This document shows, piece by piece, positions 42,827 to 51,515 of a DNA stretch of 64,000 nucleotides. Numbering within the stretch: the first letter of the stretch is position 1; the number at the start of each line of letters is the position of its first letter. The position numbers and the translations under genes are program-made. The DNA comes from Terracoccus luteus (lineage in GTDB: Bacteria > Actinomycetota > Actinomycetes > Actinomycetales > Dermatophilaceae). The notes under the pieces were generated by a model. That model was given only the letters and a program-made list of their open reading frames with translations. It was not told the origin of the DNA and did not search any database. The stretch is from NCBI RefSeq assembly GCF_003635045.1, contig NZ_RBXT01000001.1, forward strand, positions 372,001 to 436,000. The letters are read 5' to 3'.

Positions 42827-43603
42827 GTGGAGGTCACCGTCGTCGGCTGCTCGGGCTCGTTCGCCGGGCCCGACTCGCCCGCGTCGAGCTACCTCGTGCG
42901 GGCCGAGCACGAGGGGCGCACCTGGGCGGTCGTACTCGACCTCGGCAACGGCGCCCTCGGCGCGCTGCAGCGCCACCTCGACCCGGCCGACGTCGACGCC
43001 GTGCTGCTCAGCCACCTGCACGTCGACCACTGCGTCGACGTCTGCGGCCTCTACGTGCTGCTCACCTACCACCCGAGCTCACCGGGGCCCCGCCGCGCCG
43101 ACCGGCTACCGGTGCACGGCCCCGCCGGGGCCGGCGAGCAGCTGGCCCGCGCCTACGGCGACGCCACCCCCGAGGCCCTGCAGCGGGTGCTCGCCTTCCC
43201 GACTCTGACCGACCGCGTCCCGGTCGTCGTGGGGCCGTTCACCATCACGCCGGTACGGGTCGAGCACCCCGTCGAGGCCTACGGGTTCCGCGTCGAGGCC
43301 GGCGGCCGCACGCTCGCCTACACCGGCGACACCGACTCCTGCCCGGCCCTGACCGACCTCATGACCGGCGCCGACCTCGTCCTCGCCGACTCGGCCTTCG
43401 TCGACGGGCGCGACGAGGCGACCGGCATCCACCTCTCGGGCAGTCGGGCGGCCCGGGCGGCGGTGGCGGCCGGGGGAGTGGGCCGGCTCGTGCTCACCCA
43501 CCTGCCGGCGTGGAACGACCCGGAGGTGTGCCGGTCGCAGGCGGCCGGGGTATGGCCCGGAGTGGTCGAGCTGGCCGAGCCGGGCGCGACGTACACCGTC
43601 TGA
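42827..43603 (+). CDS. MBL-fold metallo-hydrolase, probable cyclic-nucleotide phosphodiesterase
   Basis: 258 residues. The metallo-beta-lactamase metal motif is H63-L-H65-V-D67-H68, with further ligands in VEHPVEAYG, YTGDTD and LTHLPAW. By order (clpS, DUF2017, this gene, then rph and rdgB) it matches M. tuberculosis Rv1339, an atypical class II cAMP phosphodiesterase. I therefore infer that it degrades cyclic nucleotides, but a tRNase Z-like or other hydrolase role cannot be excluded. GTG start is leaderless by the box at 42814. Confidence 0.8.
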   Translation: MEVTVVGCSGSFAGPDSPASSYLVRAEHEGRTWAVVLDLGNGALGALQRHLDPADVDAVLLSHLHVDHCVDVCGLYVLLTYHPSSPGPRRADRLPVHGPAGAGEQLARAYGDATPEALQRVLAFPTLTDRVPVVVGPFTITPVRVEHPVEAYGFRVEAGGRTLAYTGDTDSCPALTDLMTGADLVLADSAFVDGRDEATGIHLSGSRAARAAVAAGGVGRLVLTHLPAWNDPEVCRSQAAGVWPGVVELAEPGATYTV

Positions 43604-43653
43604 CGCCCACGGCCGCCGCGGCCCGACCGTCCATCCGACGAGTAGGAGACACC

Positions 43654-44538
43654 GTGCAGCACCGCACCATCGGAAGCCAGACCGTCAGCGCCATCGGCCT
43701 GGGCGGCATGCCCATGTCGATCGAGGGGCGACCCGACCAGGAGCGCTCGGTCCGCACCATCCACGCCGCGCTCGACGCCGGCGTGACCCTCATCGACACC
43801 GCCGACGCCTACCACCGCGACGCCGGCGAGGTCGGCCACAACGAGTCGCTCATCGCCTCGGCCCTCGACTCGTGGTCGGGTGACCGCGACGGCGTCCTCG
43901 TCGCGACCAAGGGCGGCCACCTGCGCCCCGGCGACGGCTCGTGGACGCTCAACGGGCGCCCCGAGTACCTCAAGGAGGCGGCCGCGGCCTCGCTGAAGCG
44001 CCTCGGCGGCGAGGCCATCGGCCTCTACCAGTTCCACCGCCCCGACCCCGAGGTCCCCTACGCCGAGTCGGTCGGGGCGCTCGCCGAGCTGCTCGACGAG
44101 GGCGTCATCCGCATGGCCGGCATCAGCAACGCCAACCCCGACCAGATCCGCGAGGCCAACGAGGTGCTCGGCGGGCGGCTCGTGTCGGTGCAGAACCAGT
44201 TCTCGCCGGCCTTCCGCAGCAGCCTGCCCGAGCTGCAGCTGTGCGCCGAGCTCGGCATCGCCTTCCTGCCGTGGAGCCCGCTCGGCGGCATCAAGAGCGC
44301 CGGTGACCTCGGCACGAAGCACGACGCCTTCGCCGAGCTGGCGCAGGAGAAGGGCGTCAGCCCGCAGCGGCTCGCCCTCGCCTGGGAGCTCGCGCTCGCG
44401 CCCGTCGTCGTGCCGATCCCCGGCGCCTCGCGCCCCGAGAGCATCGAGGACTCCGTCCAGGCCGGCGACCTGCAGCTGAGCGACGACGAGGTGGCCCGCC
44501 TGAGCGACGCCGCGAAGAAGGTCAAGCAGCAGGACTGA
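43654..44538 (+). CDS. Aldo/keto reductase
   Basis: 294-residue NADPH-dependent oxidoreductase. The catalytic tetrad is D48, Y53, K86 and H128 ([14 protein letters not shown]). The cofactor end is [17 protein letters not shown]. The substrate is unknown. GTG start with AGGAG 6 bases upstream. It is inserted between the MBL gene and rph, which are adjacent in mycobacteria. A strong terminator follows. Confidence 0.9.
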   Translation: MQHRTIGSQTVSAIGLGGMPMSIEGRPDQERSVRTIHAALDAGVTLIDTADAYHRDAGEVGHNESLIASALDSWSGDRDGVLVATKGGHLRPGDGSWTLNGRPEYLKEAAAASLKRLGGEAIGLYQFHRPDPEVPYAESVGALAELLDEGVIRMAGISNANPDQIREANEVLGGRLVSVQNQFSPAFRSSLPELQLCAELGIAFLPWSPLGGIKSAGDLGTKHDAFAELAQEKGVSPQRLALAWELALAPVVVPIPGASRPESIEDSVQAGDLQLSDDEVARLSDAAKKVKQQD

Positions 44539-44558
44539 GCCGCGCGCGACCACGACGT

Positions 44559-44598
44559 GAGGATGCCGGTCGGCCCACCCGGGCCCACCGGCATCCTC
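44559..44598 (+). terminator. Terminator after the aldo/keto reductase gene
   Basis: 18-position stem with one mismatch (44559-44576 with 44581-44598) and an ACCC loop, 20 bases after the stop. Its arms are GGATGCCGGT and ACCGGCATCC, the over-represented word of this window. Confidence 0.85.
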
Positions 44599-44633
44599 GT
44601 ACGCCGGCGGCGACGTCACCCGCGGTGCGGGCT

Positions 44634-44639
44634 TACCGT
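44634..44639 (+). promoter_or_regulatory. -10 element of rph (TACCGT)
   Basis: TACCGT lies 6 bases before the ATG at 44646, after the upstream terminator. Leaderless transcript expected. Confidence 0.5.
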
Positions 44640-44645
44640 GGAGGC

Positions 44646-45470
44646 ATGGCTAGCCTCGACGGCATGACCGAGCAGCCGCCCGCCGCCACCTCCGCCGTCA
44701 CCTCAGACTCCGGTGACACCACCGACACGACCCCGCGCCACGACGGCCGGCGGGTCGACCAGACCCGCGAGGTGCGCATCACCCGCAACTGGCTCGACCA
44801 CGCCGAGGGCAGCGTGCTCGTCGAGTTCGGGCGCACCCGCGTGCTGTGCGCCGCCTCGTTCACCGAGGGCGTCCCGCGCTGGCTCAAGGGCCGCGGCACC
44901 GGCTGGGTGACGGCCGAGTACGCGATGCTGCCCCGGGCGACGAACACCCGCTCCGACCGTGAGAGCGTCAAGGGACGCATCGGCGGGCGCACCCACGAGA
45001 TCAGCCGCCTCATCGGGCGCAGCCTGCGCGCCGTCATCGACACCAAGGCGCTCGGCGAGAACACCGTCGTGATCGACTGCGACGTGCTGCAGGCCGACGG
45101 CGGCACCCGCACCGCGGCCATCACCGGCGCCTACGTCGCCCTCGCCGACGCCATCGAGGACGCCCGCGCCAAGGGCCTCGTCGCCCGCAAGGCCCGGCCG
45201 CTCACGGGCTCGGTGGCCGCCGTCAGCGTCGGCGTCGTCAAGGGCCGCGCGGTGCTCGACCTCGACTACCCCGAGGACTCCACCGCCGAGACCGACATGA
45301 ACGTCGTCATGACCGGCGACGGCCGCTTCGTCGAGGTGCAGGGGACCGCCGAGGGCGAGCCCTTCGACCGCGAGCTGCTCGGGCGGCTGCTCGACCTCGC
45401 CACGACCGGCTGCGCCGACCTCACCGTCCGCCAGCAGCAGGCGCTCGCCGGCGAGGGGGCGGGCGCGTGA
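44646..45470 (+). CDS. rph: Ribonuclease PH
   Basis: Phosphate-dependent 3'-5' exoribonuclease that trims tRNA precursors. 274 residues from the leaderless ATG; the conserved core starts at [19 protein letters not shown] (about residue 30), so the first ~28 residues are an extra Thr/Ala-rich arm. Signature stretches are [43 protein letters not shown] and [16 protein letters not shown]. It overlaps rdgB by 4 bases (GTGA). The rph-rdgB pair is conserved in actinobacteria. Confidence 0.96.
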   Translation: MASLDGMTEQPPAATSAVTSDSGDTTDTTPRHDGRRVDQTREVRITRNWLDHAEGSVLVEFGRTRVLCAASFTEGVPRWLKGRGTGWVTAEYAMLPRATNTRSDRESVKGRIGGRTHEISRLIGRSLRAVIDTKALGENTVVIDCDVLQADGGTRTAAITGAYVALADAIEDARAKGLVARKARPLTGSVAAVSVGVVKGRAVLDLDYPEDSTAETDMNVVMTGDGRFVEVQGTAEGEPFDRELLGRLLDLATTGCADLTVRQQQALAGEGAGA

Positions 45471-46111
45471 CCGACGTCGTCCTCGCCACCCGCAACGGCC
45501 ACAAGGTGACCGAGCTGCGCGTCATCCTCGCCGACGTCGCGGGCGAGCTCGACCTGACCATCGTCGGCCTCGACGCCCACCCCGACGCGCCCGACGTCGT
45601 CGAGGACGGCGTCACCTTCGAGCAGAACGCGCTGCTCAAGGCCACGTCGGCGGTGCGGGCGACGGGGCTGCCGGCGGTTGCCGACGACTCCGGTCTCGCC
45701 GTCGACGTCATGGGCGGCTCGCCCGGCATCTTCAGCGCCCGGTGGTCCGGCGGTCGCGGCGACCTCGCCAACACCGAGCTGCTGCTGGCCCAGCTCGGCG
45801 ACGTGCGCGACGAGCACCGTGGCGCCGCCTTCGTGTGCGCCGCCGCCCTCGTGCTGCCCGACGGCCGGTCCGTCGTCGAGACCCGTCGCTACCCGGGCCA
45901 CGTCGCCCGCGGCCCCCGGGGCGACGGCGGCTTCGGCTACGACCCGGTCTTCGTGCCCTCCGAGCAGCCGGTCCGCGGCCCATCCGGGCGCGCCGTCGGC
46001 GGCGAACTGACCCTCGCCGAGTTCACCGCGCAGGAGAAGAACGACGCCTCGCACCGGGCCCTCGCCTTCCGGGCCCTCGTGCCGCACCTCAAGGAGCTGC
46101 TCTCGCCATGA
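45467..46111 (+). CDS. rdgB: dITP/XTP pyrophosphatase
   Basis: Hydrolyses non-canonical purine nucleoside triphosphates so they are not put into DNA or RNA. 214 residues. [13 protein letters not shown] is the nucleotide-binding start, followed by the catalytic Asp pair in [20 protein letters not shown], and the [13 protein letters not shown] loop. GTG start overlaps the rph stop and its TGA overlaps the ATG of the next gene, so three genes are read as one coupled unit. Confidence 0.96.
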   Translation: MTDVVLATRNGHKVTELRVILADVAGELDLTIVGLDAHPDAPDVVEDGVTFEQNALLKATSAVRATGLPAVADDSGLAVDVMGGSPGIFSARWSGGRGDLANTELLLAQLGDVRDEHRGAAFVCAAALVLPDGRSVVETRRYPGHVARGPRGDGGFGYDPVFVPSEQPVRGPSGRAVGGELTLAEFTAQEKNDASHRALAFRALVPHLKELLSP

Positions 46112-47742
46112 CCCTCACGACACCGACCGAGCACCCGTCCGACCCCTCGGACCCCACGAACCCGCCGGGTCACCCCGACGACGCCACGGGGGCGACGGGC
46201 GCGTCGCGTTCGCCGTGGTGGTTCGGTGCCCTCGACGGCATCGTCGCGGGGCTGCTCACGGTCGGCGTCGGCACGCTGCTCGCGTCGGTGCTCGTGGCGA
46301 TGGGCCTCGCCGGCGGCCAGCCCGCGCCCGTGGCGGCCGTGAGCGAGGCCTTCATCGACCGGACCCCGCCGTGGCTCAAGGACTTCGCCATCTCGACGTT
46401 CGGCACGAACGACAAGCGGGCCCTGCTCGTCGGCACCGTCATCGTGCTGACGCTGCTGTGCGCGGCGATCGGCGTGCTCACCCGTCGTCGGATGCCGGTC
46501 GGTCTGCTCGCGTACGCCGTCGTCGGGGCCGTGGGTGGTGCCGCGGTGCTGTCCCGACCCGGGTCGGCGCCGCTCGACGTCCTGCCGGTGCTCGTCGGCA
46601 CGGTGCTCGGCCTGTGGTTCCTGCGCCGCTCCGCGCTCGGCGGCCTGGTCGCGCCCGACCACCTGCGGGGGGACACGGCCGACGACCCCGGCCGGCGCTG
46701 GCTGCTCGGTGGTGGCGTCGGCCTGCTCGCCGCCTGGGCCGGGGGTTTCATCGGCGGTGGCTCGTCCGCCGCGACCGCCTCCCGCGAGGCGGTGGCCGCC
46801 GCGCCCGCGACGACGGCCGGCTCGCTCGTCGTGCCCGCCGGCGCCGACCTGAGGATCCCCGGCGCCGTGCCGTTCATCGTCCCCAACGACGACTTCTACC
46901 GCATCGACACCGCCATCGTCGTGCCGCGCGTCGACGCCGCGACCTGGAAGCTCAAGGTCACCGGCATGGTCGAGCGTGAGGTCGAGATCGACTGGGCGAC
47001 GCTGCAGGGCAAGGAGCAGCAGGAGGCCATGATCACCCTCATGTGCGTGTCGAACGAGGTCGGCGGCGACCTCACCGGCAACGCCGTGTGGACCGGCTGG
47101 CCGGTGCGCGAGCTGCTCGCGATGGCCGGCCCCAAGGCGGGCGCCGACATGGTGCTGCAGACGAGCGTCGACGGCTGGACGTGCGGCACCCCGCTCACCA
47201 CGCTCACCGACGACCGCAACGCCCTGCTCGCGACCCGCATGAACGGCGAGCCGCTGCCCTTCGAGCACGGCTTCCCGGTGCGCGTCGTCGTGCCCGGCCT
47301 CTACGGCTACGTCTCGGCGACGAAGTGGGTCACCGAGCTCAAGGTCACGACGTTCGACGCCGACCAGGGCTACTGGACCCCGCGCGGCTGGGCGCCCCTC
47401 GGTCCCGTCAAGACCGAGTCACGCGTCGACGTGCCGAAGGCGGGCGCGAGCGTCCCGGCCGGCAAGGTCGCCGTCGCCGGCGTGGCCTGGGCCCAGCACC
47501 GCGGCATCAGCAAGGTCGAGGTGCAGGTCGACGACGGGCCCTGGACGCAGGCGCGGCTCGCGGTCGACGCCACGGTCGACGCCTGGCGCCAGTGGGTCTA
47601 CGAGTGGGACGCCACCTCCGGCAGCCACGACCTGCGCGTGCGCGCGTACGACACCACCGGTGAGGTCCAGACGCCCTACGACGCGCCGCCCGCGCCCGAC
47701 GGGGCCACCGGCATCCACACCGTCACGGTGCGGGTCGACTGA
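46108..47742 (+). CDS. Membrane-anchored molybdopterin-dependent oxidoreductase
   Basis: 544 residues. The N-terminal ~220 contain about five membrane helices (near 38-60, 94-112, 124-139, 146-162, 183-203). The C-terminal part is a sulfite-oxidase-type Mo-cofactor domain with the Mo-ligand Cys in TLMCVSNEVGGDL, followed by the dimerisation domain (AQHRGISKVEVQVDDG). It resembles YedY-like or sulfite-oxidase-like enzymes fixed in the membrane. The substrate is unknown; methionine sulfoxide or sulfite are possibilities. A cytochrome partner is not seen. The ATG overlaps the rdgB stop. Confidence 0.88.
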   Translation: MTLTTPTEHPSDPSDPTNPPGHPDDATGATGASRSPWWFGALDGIVAGLLTVGVGTLLASVLVAMGLAGGQPAPVAAVSEAFIDRTPPWLKDFAISTFGTNDKRALLVGTVIVLTLLCAAIGVLTRRRMPVGLLAYAVVGAVGGAAVLSRPGSAPLDVLPVLVGTVLGLWFLRRSALGGLVAPDHLRGDTADDPGRRWLLGGGVGLLAAWAGGFIGGGSSAATASREAVAAAPATTAGSLVVPAGADLRIPGAVPFIVPNDDFYRIDTAIVVPRVDAATWKLKVTGMVEREVEIDWATLQGKEQQEAMITLMCVSNEVGGDLTGNAVWTGWPVRELLAMAGPKAGADMVLQTSVDGWTCGTPLTTLTDDRNALLATRMNGEPLPFEHGFPVRVVVPGLYGYVSATKWVTELKVTTFDADQGYWTPRGWAPLGPVKTESRVDVPKAGASVPAGKVAVAGVAWAQHRGISKVEVQVDDGPWTQARLAVDATVDAWRQWVYEWDATSGSHDLRVRAYDTTGEVQTPYDAPPAPDGATGIHTVTVRVD

Positions 47743-47745
47743 CGC

Positions 47746-47763
47746 GCACTCCGGCCGGAGTGC
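47746..47763 (+). terminator. Terminator after the molybdopterin oxidoreductase
   Basis: Perfect 18-base palindrome GCACTCCGGCCGGAGTGC, 4 bases after the stop. Stem of about 7 bp with a GGCC loop. Confidence 0.55.
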
Positions 47764-47802
47764 CCTGACGGACACGGCATCCGGACGCCGTGGCGGTCTC
47801 AC

Positions 47803-47808
47803 TAGAGT
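47803..47808 (+). promoter_or_regulatory. -10 element of tRNA-Leu (TAGAGT)
   Basis: TAGAGT ends 16 bases before the tRNA 5' end. The -35 is weak. Confidence 0.5.
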
Positions 47809-47824
47809 GGGCCCGCAGCCGCGA

Positions 47825-47905
47825 GCGGACGTGGTGGAACTGGTAGACACGCAGGATTTAGGTTCCTGTGCCCTAGGTGTGCGGGTTCGAGTCCCGCCGT
47901 CCGCA
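47825..47905 (+). tRNA. tRNA-Leu (TAG)
   Basis: 81 bases; 5' GCGGACG pairs with CGTCCGC. The anticodon loop TTTAGGT (47857-47863) gives anticodon TAG (47859-47861), reading CUA and other CUN codons. The long variable arm is that of a class II tRNA, and the T-arm GCGGGTTCGAGTCCCGC is canonical. CCA is not encoded. Confidence 0.96.
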
Positions 47906-47961
47906 CCGACCGGTCCGATGCACGCACCTGACCGAACCGCCCGACCTGCGAAGGAGCAGTG

Positions 47962-48435
47962 ATGACCGACCGTCTCGAGCCCGGTGACCCGGCCCCCGCG
48001 TTCACCCTCACCGACGACGAGGGCAAGCAGGTGAGCCTCGGCGACTTCGCCGGGCGCAAGCTCATCGCCTACTTCTACCCGGCCGCGATGACCCCGGGCT
48101 GCACCACCCAGGCGTGCGACTTCAGCGAGAGCATCGCCTCGCTCGCCCGCGACGGGTACGCCGTGGTCGGCATCAGCAAGGACGCTCCCGACAAGCTCGC
48201 CACCTTCCGCGAGCGCGACTCGATCACCTTCCCGCTGCTGAGCGACGAGTCGCTCGAGACGCACCGGGCCTACGGCGCCTGGGGCGAGAAGAAGCTCTAC
48301 GGCAAGACCGTCGAGGGGGTGCTGCGCTCGACCTTCGTCATCGACGAGGAGGGCACGGTCACCCACGCGATGTACAACGTCAAAGCCACCGGTCACGTCG
48401 CCAAGCTGCGGCGCGACCTCGGCCTCGCGAGCTGA
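47962..48435 (+). CDS. bcp: Thioredoxin-dependent peroxiredoxin (Bcp/PrxQ type)
   Basis: Reduces hydroperoxides with electrons from thioredoxin. 157 residues. PAAMTPGCTTQACDF holds the peroxidatic Cys (C47) and the resolving Cys five residues later (C52), the atypical two-Cys pattern of Bcp. The Thr and Arg of the active site are present (MTPGCT; LRSTFVID). ATG chosen because AAGGAG lies 5 bases upstream; a GTG directly before it is too close. A weak hairpin follows. Confidence 0.96.
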   Translation: MTDRLEPGDPAPAFTLTDDEGKQVSLGDFAGRKLIAYFYPAAMTPGCTTQACDFSESIASLARDGYAVVGISKDAPDKLATFRERDSITFPLLSDESLETHRAYGAWGEKKLYGKTVEGVLRSTFVIDEEGTVTHAMYNVKATGHVAKLRRDLGLAS

Positions 48436-48440
48436 GCCGG

Positions 48441-48456
48441 GCGGGGGAGGCCCCGC
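48441..48456 (+). terminator. Short hairpin after bcp
   Basis: GCGGGG pairs with CCCCGC around GAGG, 6 bases after the stop codon. Only 6 bp, so a weak call. Confidence 0.4.
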
Positions 48457-48595
48457 AGTAGGGTCGGGGATGCCGGGTCGCCGCCGCGCGCGGGTACGTC
48501 ACCGCGCGTACGGGCGGGCCCCCCCGACCCCGCACCCTGATCCCGCACCCCGACCCATCTCCCGCCGGACCCGGCGCCACCGAGAGGAACCACCC

Positions 48596-48847
48596 ATGAG
48601 CGACACCGCGGCCATCGAGGCGCAGATCAAGGCCGCCCGGGGCAGGCTCGAGGGCACCGTCAACGAGCTCGCATACCGGGCGCAGCCGCAGGTCATCGCC
48701 GAGCGCCAGATGCAGTCGCTCAAGCTGCGCTTCGACCGCGCCACGCGGACCCCCGACGGTGAGCTGCGCGTCGAGCGCGTGGCGGCGGTGGCCGCCGCCG
48801 TCGTGGCCGTCGTCGCCCTCAGCGTCGTCCTGCGCCGGCGCCGCTGA
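48596..48847 (+). CDS. DUF3618 protein
   Basis: 83 residues. The DUF3618 core (AIEAQIKAARGRLEGTVNELAYRAQPQVI) starts near residue 6. One membrane helix (about 60-79, VAAVAAAVVAVVALSVVL) ends in RRRR, so it is a tail-anchored small protein. Function is unknown. Good ribosome site GAGAGGAA. Confidence 0.85.
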   Translation: MSDTAAIEAQIKAARGRLEGTVNELAYRAQPQVIAERQMQSLKLRFDRATRTPDGELRVERVAAVAAAVVAVVALSVVLRRRR

Positions 48848-48867
48848 CGACGGGACGAATGCCGGCC

Positions 48868-48902
48868 GGCCGGGTCGGTGGGCGGGTCACGCCGACCCGG
48901 CC
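48868..48902 (+). terminator. Hairpin after the DUF3618 gene
   Basis: GGCCGGGTCGG (48868-48878) pairs perfectly with CCGACCCGGCC (48892-48902), 13-base loop, 20 bases after the stop. Confidence 0.55.
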
Positions 48903-48933
48903 CCACGGCATCCGGCTGCTGAGCCGAGACGGA

Positions 48934-48973
48934 ACGACGAAGGCCCCCCGCCGCAGCGGGGGGCCTTCGTCGT
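48934..48973 (-). terminator. tRNA-Lys terminator (also reads from the other side)
   Basis: Perfect 18-bp stem (48934-48951 with 48956-48973), CGCA loop, 6 bases beyond the tRNA-Lys 3' end. It can also back up the DUF3618 hairpin. Confidence 0.85.
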
Positions 48974-48979
48974 GATCGG

Positions 48980-49052
48980 TGCGCCGTCAGGGACTCGAAC
49001 CCCGAACCCAGTGATTAAGAGTCACTTGCTCTGCCAATTGAGCTAACGGCGC
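48980..49052 (-). tRNA. tRNA-Lys (CTT)
   Basis: 73 bases on the minus strand; acceptor GCGCCGT pairs with ACGGCGC. The anticodon loop CTCTTAA gives CTT, reading AAG. D-arm AGCTCAATTGGCAGAGC and T-arm GGGGTTCGAGTCCC are canonical. CCA is not encoded. Confidence 0.96.
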
Positions 49053-49065
49053 GCAACGAGGGGAA

Positions 49066-49094
49066 ACACTAGCAGCCGGGGTGCGGCGCTCCAA
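49066..49094 (-). promoter_or_regulatory. tRNA-Lys promoter
   Basis: Minus-strand TTGGAG (49094-49089) and TAGTGT (49071-49066) are exactly 17 bases apart. The tRNA 5' end is 13 bases downstream. The best-formed promoter in the window. Confidence 0.7.
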
Positions 49095-49124
49095 AATCGG
49101 TCGGCCGCAGGGTGATCCGGGCCG

Positions 49125-49229
49125 TCAGAGGATGCCTCCGACGAGCAGCGAGAGCGCGAGGCTCACGACGATGACGCCGACGACCACGCCGACGACGACC
49201 TTCTGGGCGCGCTTGTTGTCCAGGAGCAT
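49125..49229 (-). CDS. Tiny single-helix membrane protein
   Basis: 34 residues: a charged start LLDNKRAQK, then a hydrophobic Val/Leu/Ile helix to the end. It would insert as one transmembrane segment. The frame is clean for its length and lies between two tRNA genes on the same strand. An ATG six codons earlier (49247) would make it 40 residues. GAGACT lies 6 bases before the chosen ATG and could be a leaderless -10. Function unknown; real but low-information call. Confidence 0.5.
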   Translation of the reverse strand: MLLDNKRAQKVVVGVVVGVIVVSLALSLLVGGIL

Positions 49230-49296
49230 GACCCCAGTCTCACCCATGGCGGCGGGACTCCGACACGGCGCTCACGGACTGCTCCCGGGATGCGGA

Positions 49297-49327
49297 CGGC
49301 CCCGCACGCGGATCGCGTGCGGGGCCG
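49297..49327 (-). terminator. tRNA-His terminator
   Basis: 14-bp perfect stem (49297-49310 with 49314-49327) with a 3-base loop, just past the tRNA-His 3' end. Confidence 0.7.
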
Positions 49328-49333
49328 GTCTGG

Positions 49334-49407
49334 GGTGAGTGACGGGACTTGAACCCGCGGCCACCTGGACCACAACCAGGTGCTCTACCAGCTGAGCTAC
49401 ACCCACC
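49334..49407 (-). tRNA. tRNA-His (GTG)
   Basis: Minus strand. Anticodon loop TTGTGGT gives GTG, reading CAC/CAU. Acceptor GTGGGTG pairs with CACTCAC. The base at position 73 is C and the extra 5' G (position -1, 49407) is encoded, both marks of tRNA-His. CCA is not encoded. Confidence 0.95.
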
Positions 49408-49515
49408 ATGCGCAGCACATGCCGGGCCCGAGGGCTCGGCACGCGGTACGGCGTCGACAATCGTACAGGCTGCCCGAGGGTGGTCACGACCACGCCCGGC
49501 AGCGGTGCTCGGGCC

Positions 49516-50172
49516 CTACTCCGCGGGTGCTGCGGGCGGTGTCGGTGCTGCGGGCGCGATGACGTGCGGGGCGGCGAGGGCCTTGGCGGTGTCGCTGTCG
49601 GGGCCGGGCTGCGGCACGAAGACCGCCGAGCGGTAGTAGCGCAGCTCGGCGATCGACTCGCGGATGTCGGCGAGCGCGCGGTGACCGCCGGACTTCTTCG
49701 GGGAGTTGAAGTAGGCGCGGGGGTACCAGCGCCGCGAGAGCTCCTTGATCGAGCTGACGTCGATGATGCGGTAGTGCAGGTGCGCCTCGAGCTCGGGCAT
49801 GTCGCGGGCGAGGAAGTTGCGGTCGGTGCCGACGGTGTTGCCCGCCAGCGGCGCCTTGCGCGGCTCGGGGACGAACTCGCGCACGTACTCGAGCACCCGG
49901 GCCTGGGCCTCCTCGAGGGTCGTGCCGCCCGCGAACTCCTCGATGAGGCCGGAGGTCGTGTGCATCGTGCGGACGAAGTCGTCCATCTGCTCGAGCGCGG
50001 CGTCGGGCGGGCGCACGACGACGTCGACCCCGTCACCGAGCTGGTTGAGCTCGAAGTCGGTGACGAGGGCGGCCACCTCGACGAGCGCGTCGGCCCCGAG
50101 GTCGAGGCCGGTCATCTCGCAGTCGATCCAGATGATGCGGTCCGACAGCGCCCGTGCGTTGGAATCGCTCAT
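49516..50172 (-). CDS. orn: Oligoribonuclease
   Basis: Degrades 2-5-base RNAs and pGpG-type dinucleotides. 218 residues. DEDDh exonuclease: D and E in [11 protein letters not shown] in [12 protein letters not shown], and H and D in GHRALADI. The C-terminal ~30 residues are Ala/Pro-rich and dispensable-looking. I start at ATG 50172 because a leaderless TATGGT box lies 6 bases upstream; an earlier start would have to overlap that box. Confidence 0.95.
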   Translation of the reverse strand: MSDSNARALSDRIIWIDCEMTGLDLGADALVEVAALVTDFELNQLGDGVDVVVRPPDAALEQMDDFVRTMHTTSGLIEEFAGGTTLEEAQARVLEYVREFVPEPRKAPLAGNTVGTDRNFLARDMPELEAHLHYRIIDVSSIKELSRRWYPRAYFNSPKKSGGHRALADIRESIAELRYYRSAVFVPQPGPDSDTAKALAAPHVIAPAAPTPPAAPAE

Positions 50173-50178
50173 CGGCCC

Positions 50179-50220
50179 ACCATAGAGGCACGGCGACGAG
50201 GCCTCCCGCTGCACTAGCCT
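50179..50220. promoter_or_regulatory. Divergent leaderless promoters of orn and PrsW
   Basis: Minus-strand TATGGT (50184-50179) lies 6 bases before the orn ATG. Plus-strand TAGCCT (50215-50220) lies 7 bases before the PrsW ATG. The 55-base gap between the two starts holds both. Confidence 0.6.
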
Positions 50221-50227
50221 TCACGCC

Positions 50228-51430
50228 ATGAGCTCAGGGGACGTCACGACGACCGGATCCGGTGGCGCCGCAGGCCCGCCCGGCACGCAGGGGACGGGCG
50301 GGTGGAGCGCCGTCGCCAACCCGACGCGGCGACCGCTGCTGCGGCGCGTGCTCACCGTCGGCGTCGCCAGCTCGGTGTTCCTCGTCTGCCTGCTCGTCCT
50401 GCTCGGCATCCTCGGGCGTGCCCTCACCGCGCAGACCATCGTGCTGGCCGCCCTCGTCGCGATCGTGCCGCTGCTCGTCGTCGTACCGACCTTCCTCTGG
50501 CTCGACCGGTTCGAGGCGGAGCCGAGCCGCTACCTCGTCTTCGCCTTCCTCTGGGGCGCCCTCGTGGCGGTCGTCGGCGCGTTCTTCCTCAACACCCTCG
50601 GGCTGCAGCTGCTCGTCGACGCCAGCTGGCGCGACCCGCTCGAGACCGGCGCCGTCTACCTCGCGCCCGTCACGGAGGAGACCCTCAAGGGCCTCGGCGT
50701 CCTGCTCGTCTTCCTGCTGCGACGCAAGGAGTTCGACGGGGTCATCGACGGCATCGTCTACGGCGGCCTCGTCGGCGCCGGCTTCGCCTTCAGCGAGAAC
50801 ATCCTCTACATCGGCCAGGCCTACACGGAGGCCGGCAGCGAGGGGCTGACGAGCGTCTTCATCGTCCGCTGCCTCATGGGGCCCTTCGGCCACCCCCTCT
50901 TCACGGCCCTGACGGGCATCGGCATCGGGATCGCCGTCGCGGTGCGCCGCCCGCTGCTGCGCGTCGCGACCATCGCCGTCGGCTGGGTCTGCGCGATGCT
51001 GCTCCACGGCACGTGGAACCTCTCGGCGCTCGCCGGCACGAACGGCTTCCTCGAGGCCTACCTCACCGTGCAGGTGCCGCTCTTCGTCGCCTTCATCGCC
51101 TTCCTGCTCTGGCTGCGCCGCCGCGAGGGCCGGCTCATCGGGCTGCACCTCTCGCCCTACGCCGACGCGGGGTGGCTGACCCACGCCGAGGTGCAGATGC
51201 TCTCGCACCTGAGGCTGCGCCACTCTGCCCGCGCCTGGGCCCGCGCGAACGGCGGGGCACCGGCCAAGCGGTCGATGGACGCGTTCCAGGACAGCGCCAG
51301 CGACCTCGCGCTGCTGCGCTCGCGTCTCGTGCACGGCACCGCCGAGCCGGATGCCGCCCAGCGCGAGCTCGTGCTGCTCGAGGCGATCACGGCCCACCGT
51401 CGCGACTTCATCGGTTCGCCCGTCACCTGA
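50228..51430 (+). CDS. PrsW-family intramembrane metalloprotease
   Basis: 400 residues, with about eight membrane helices from residue ~35 to ~300. The PrsW signature is present: PVTEETLKGLGVL (tandem glutamates), ENILYIGQAY, GHPLFTALTGIGIG and LLHGTWNLSAL (metal-ligand histidines). In Bacillus, PrsW cleaves an anti-sigma factor; the substrate here is unknown and no anti-sigma gene is adjacent. The C-terminal ~110 residues are a cytoplasmic helical domain. Leaderless start. Confidence 0.9.
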   Translation: MSSGDVTTTGSGGAAGPPGTQGTGGWSAVANPTRRPLLRRVLTVGVASSVFLVCLLVLLGILGRALTAQTIVLAALVAIVPLLVVVPTFLWLDRFEAEPSRYLVFAFLWGALVAVVGAFFLNTLGLQLLVDASWRDPLETGAVYLAPVTEETLKGLGVLLVFLLRRKEFDGVIDGIVYGGLVGAGFAFSENILYIGQAYTEAGSEGLTSVFIVRCLMGPFGHPLFTALTGIGIGIAVAVRRPLLRVATIAVGWVCAMLLHGTWNLSALAGTNGFLEAYLTVQVPLFVAFIAFLLWLRRREGRLIGLHLSPYADAGWLTHAEVQMLSHLRLRHSARAWARANGGAPAKRSMDAFQDSASDLALLRSRLVHGTAEPDAAQRELVLLEAITAHRRDFIGSPVT

Positions 51431-51437
51431 GCCCACC

Positions 51438-51443
51438 TATGCT
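51438..51443 (+). promoter_or_regulatory. -10 element of tRNA-Arg (TATGCT)
   Basis: TATGCT, 73 bases before the mature tRNA 5' end and just after the PrsW stop. Would give a precursor with a ~65-base leader. Confidence 0.45.
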
Positions 51444-51515
51444 GGGCCCTGCCCGGGGGTGGTGGCCGGGGGTCGTGGCCGTCCGCGCGCCCAGTGTCCA
51501 CCCGCCCGCGGGCGA

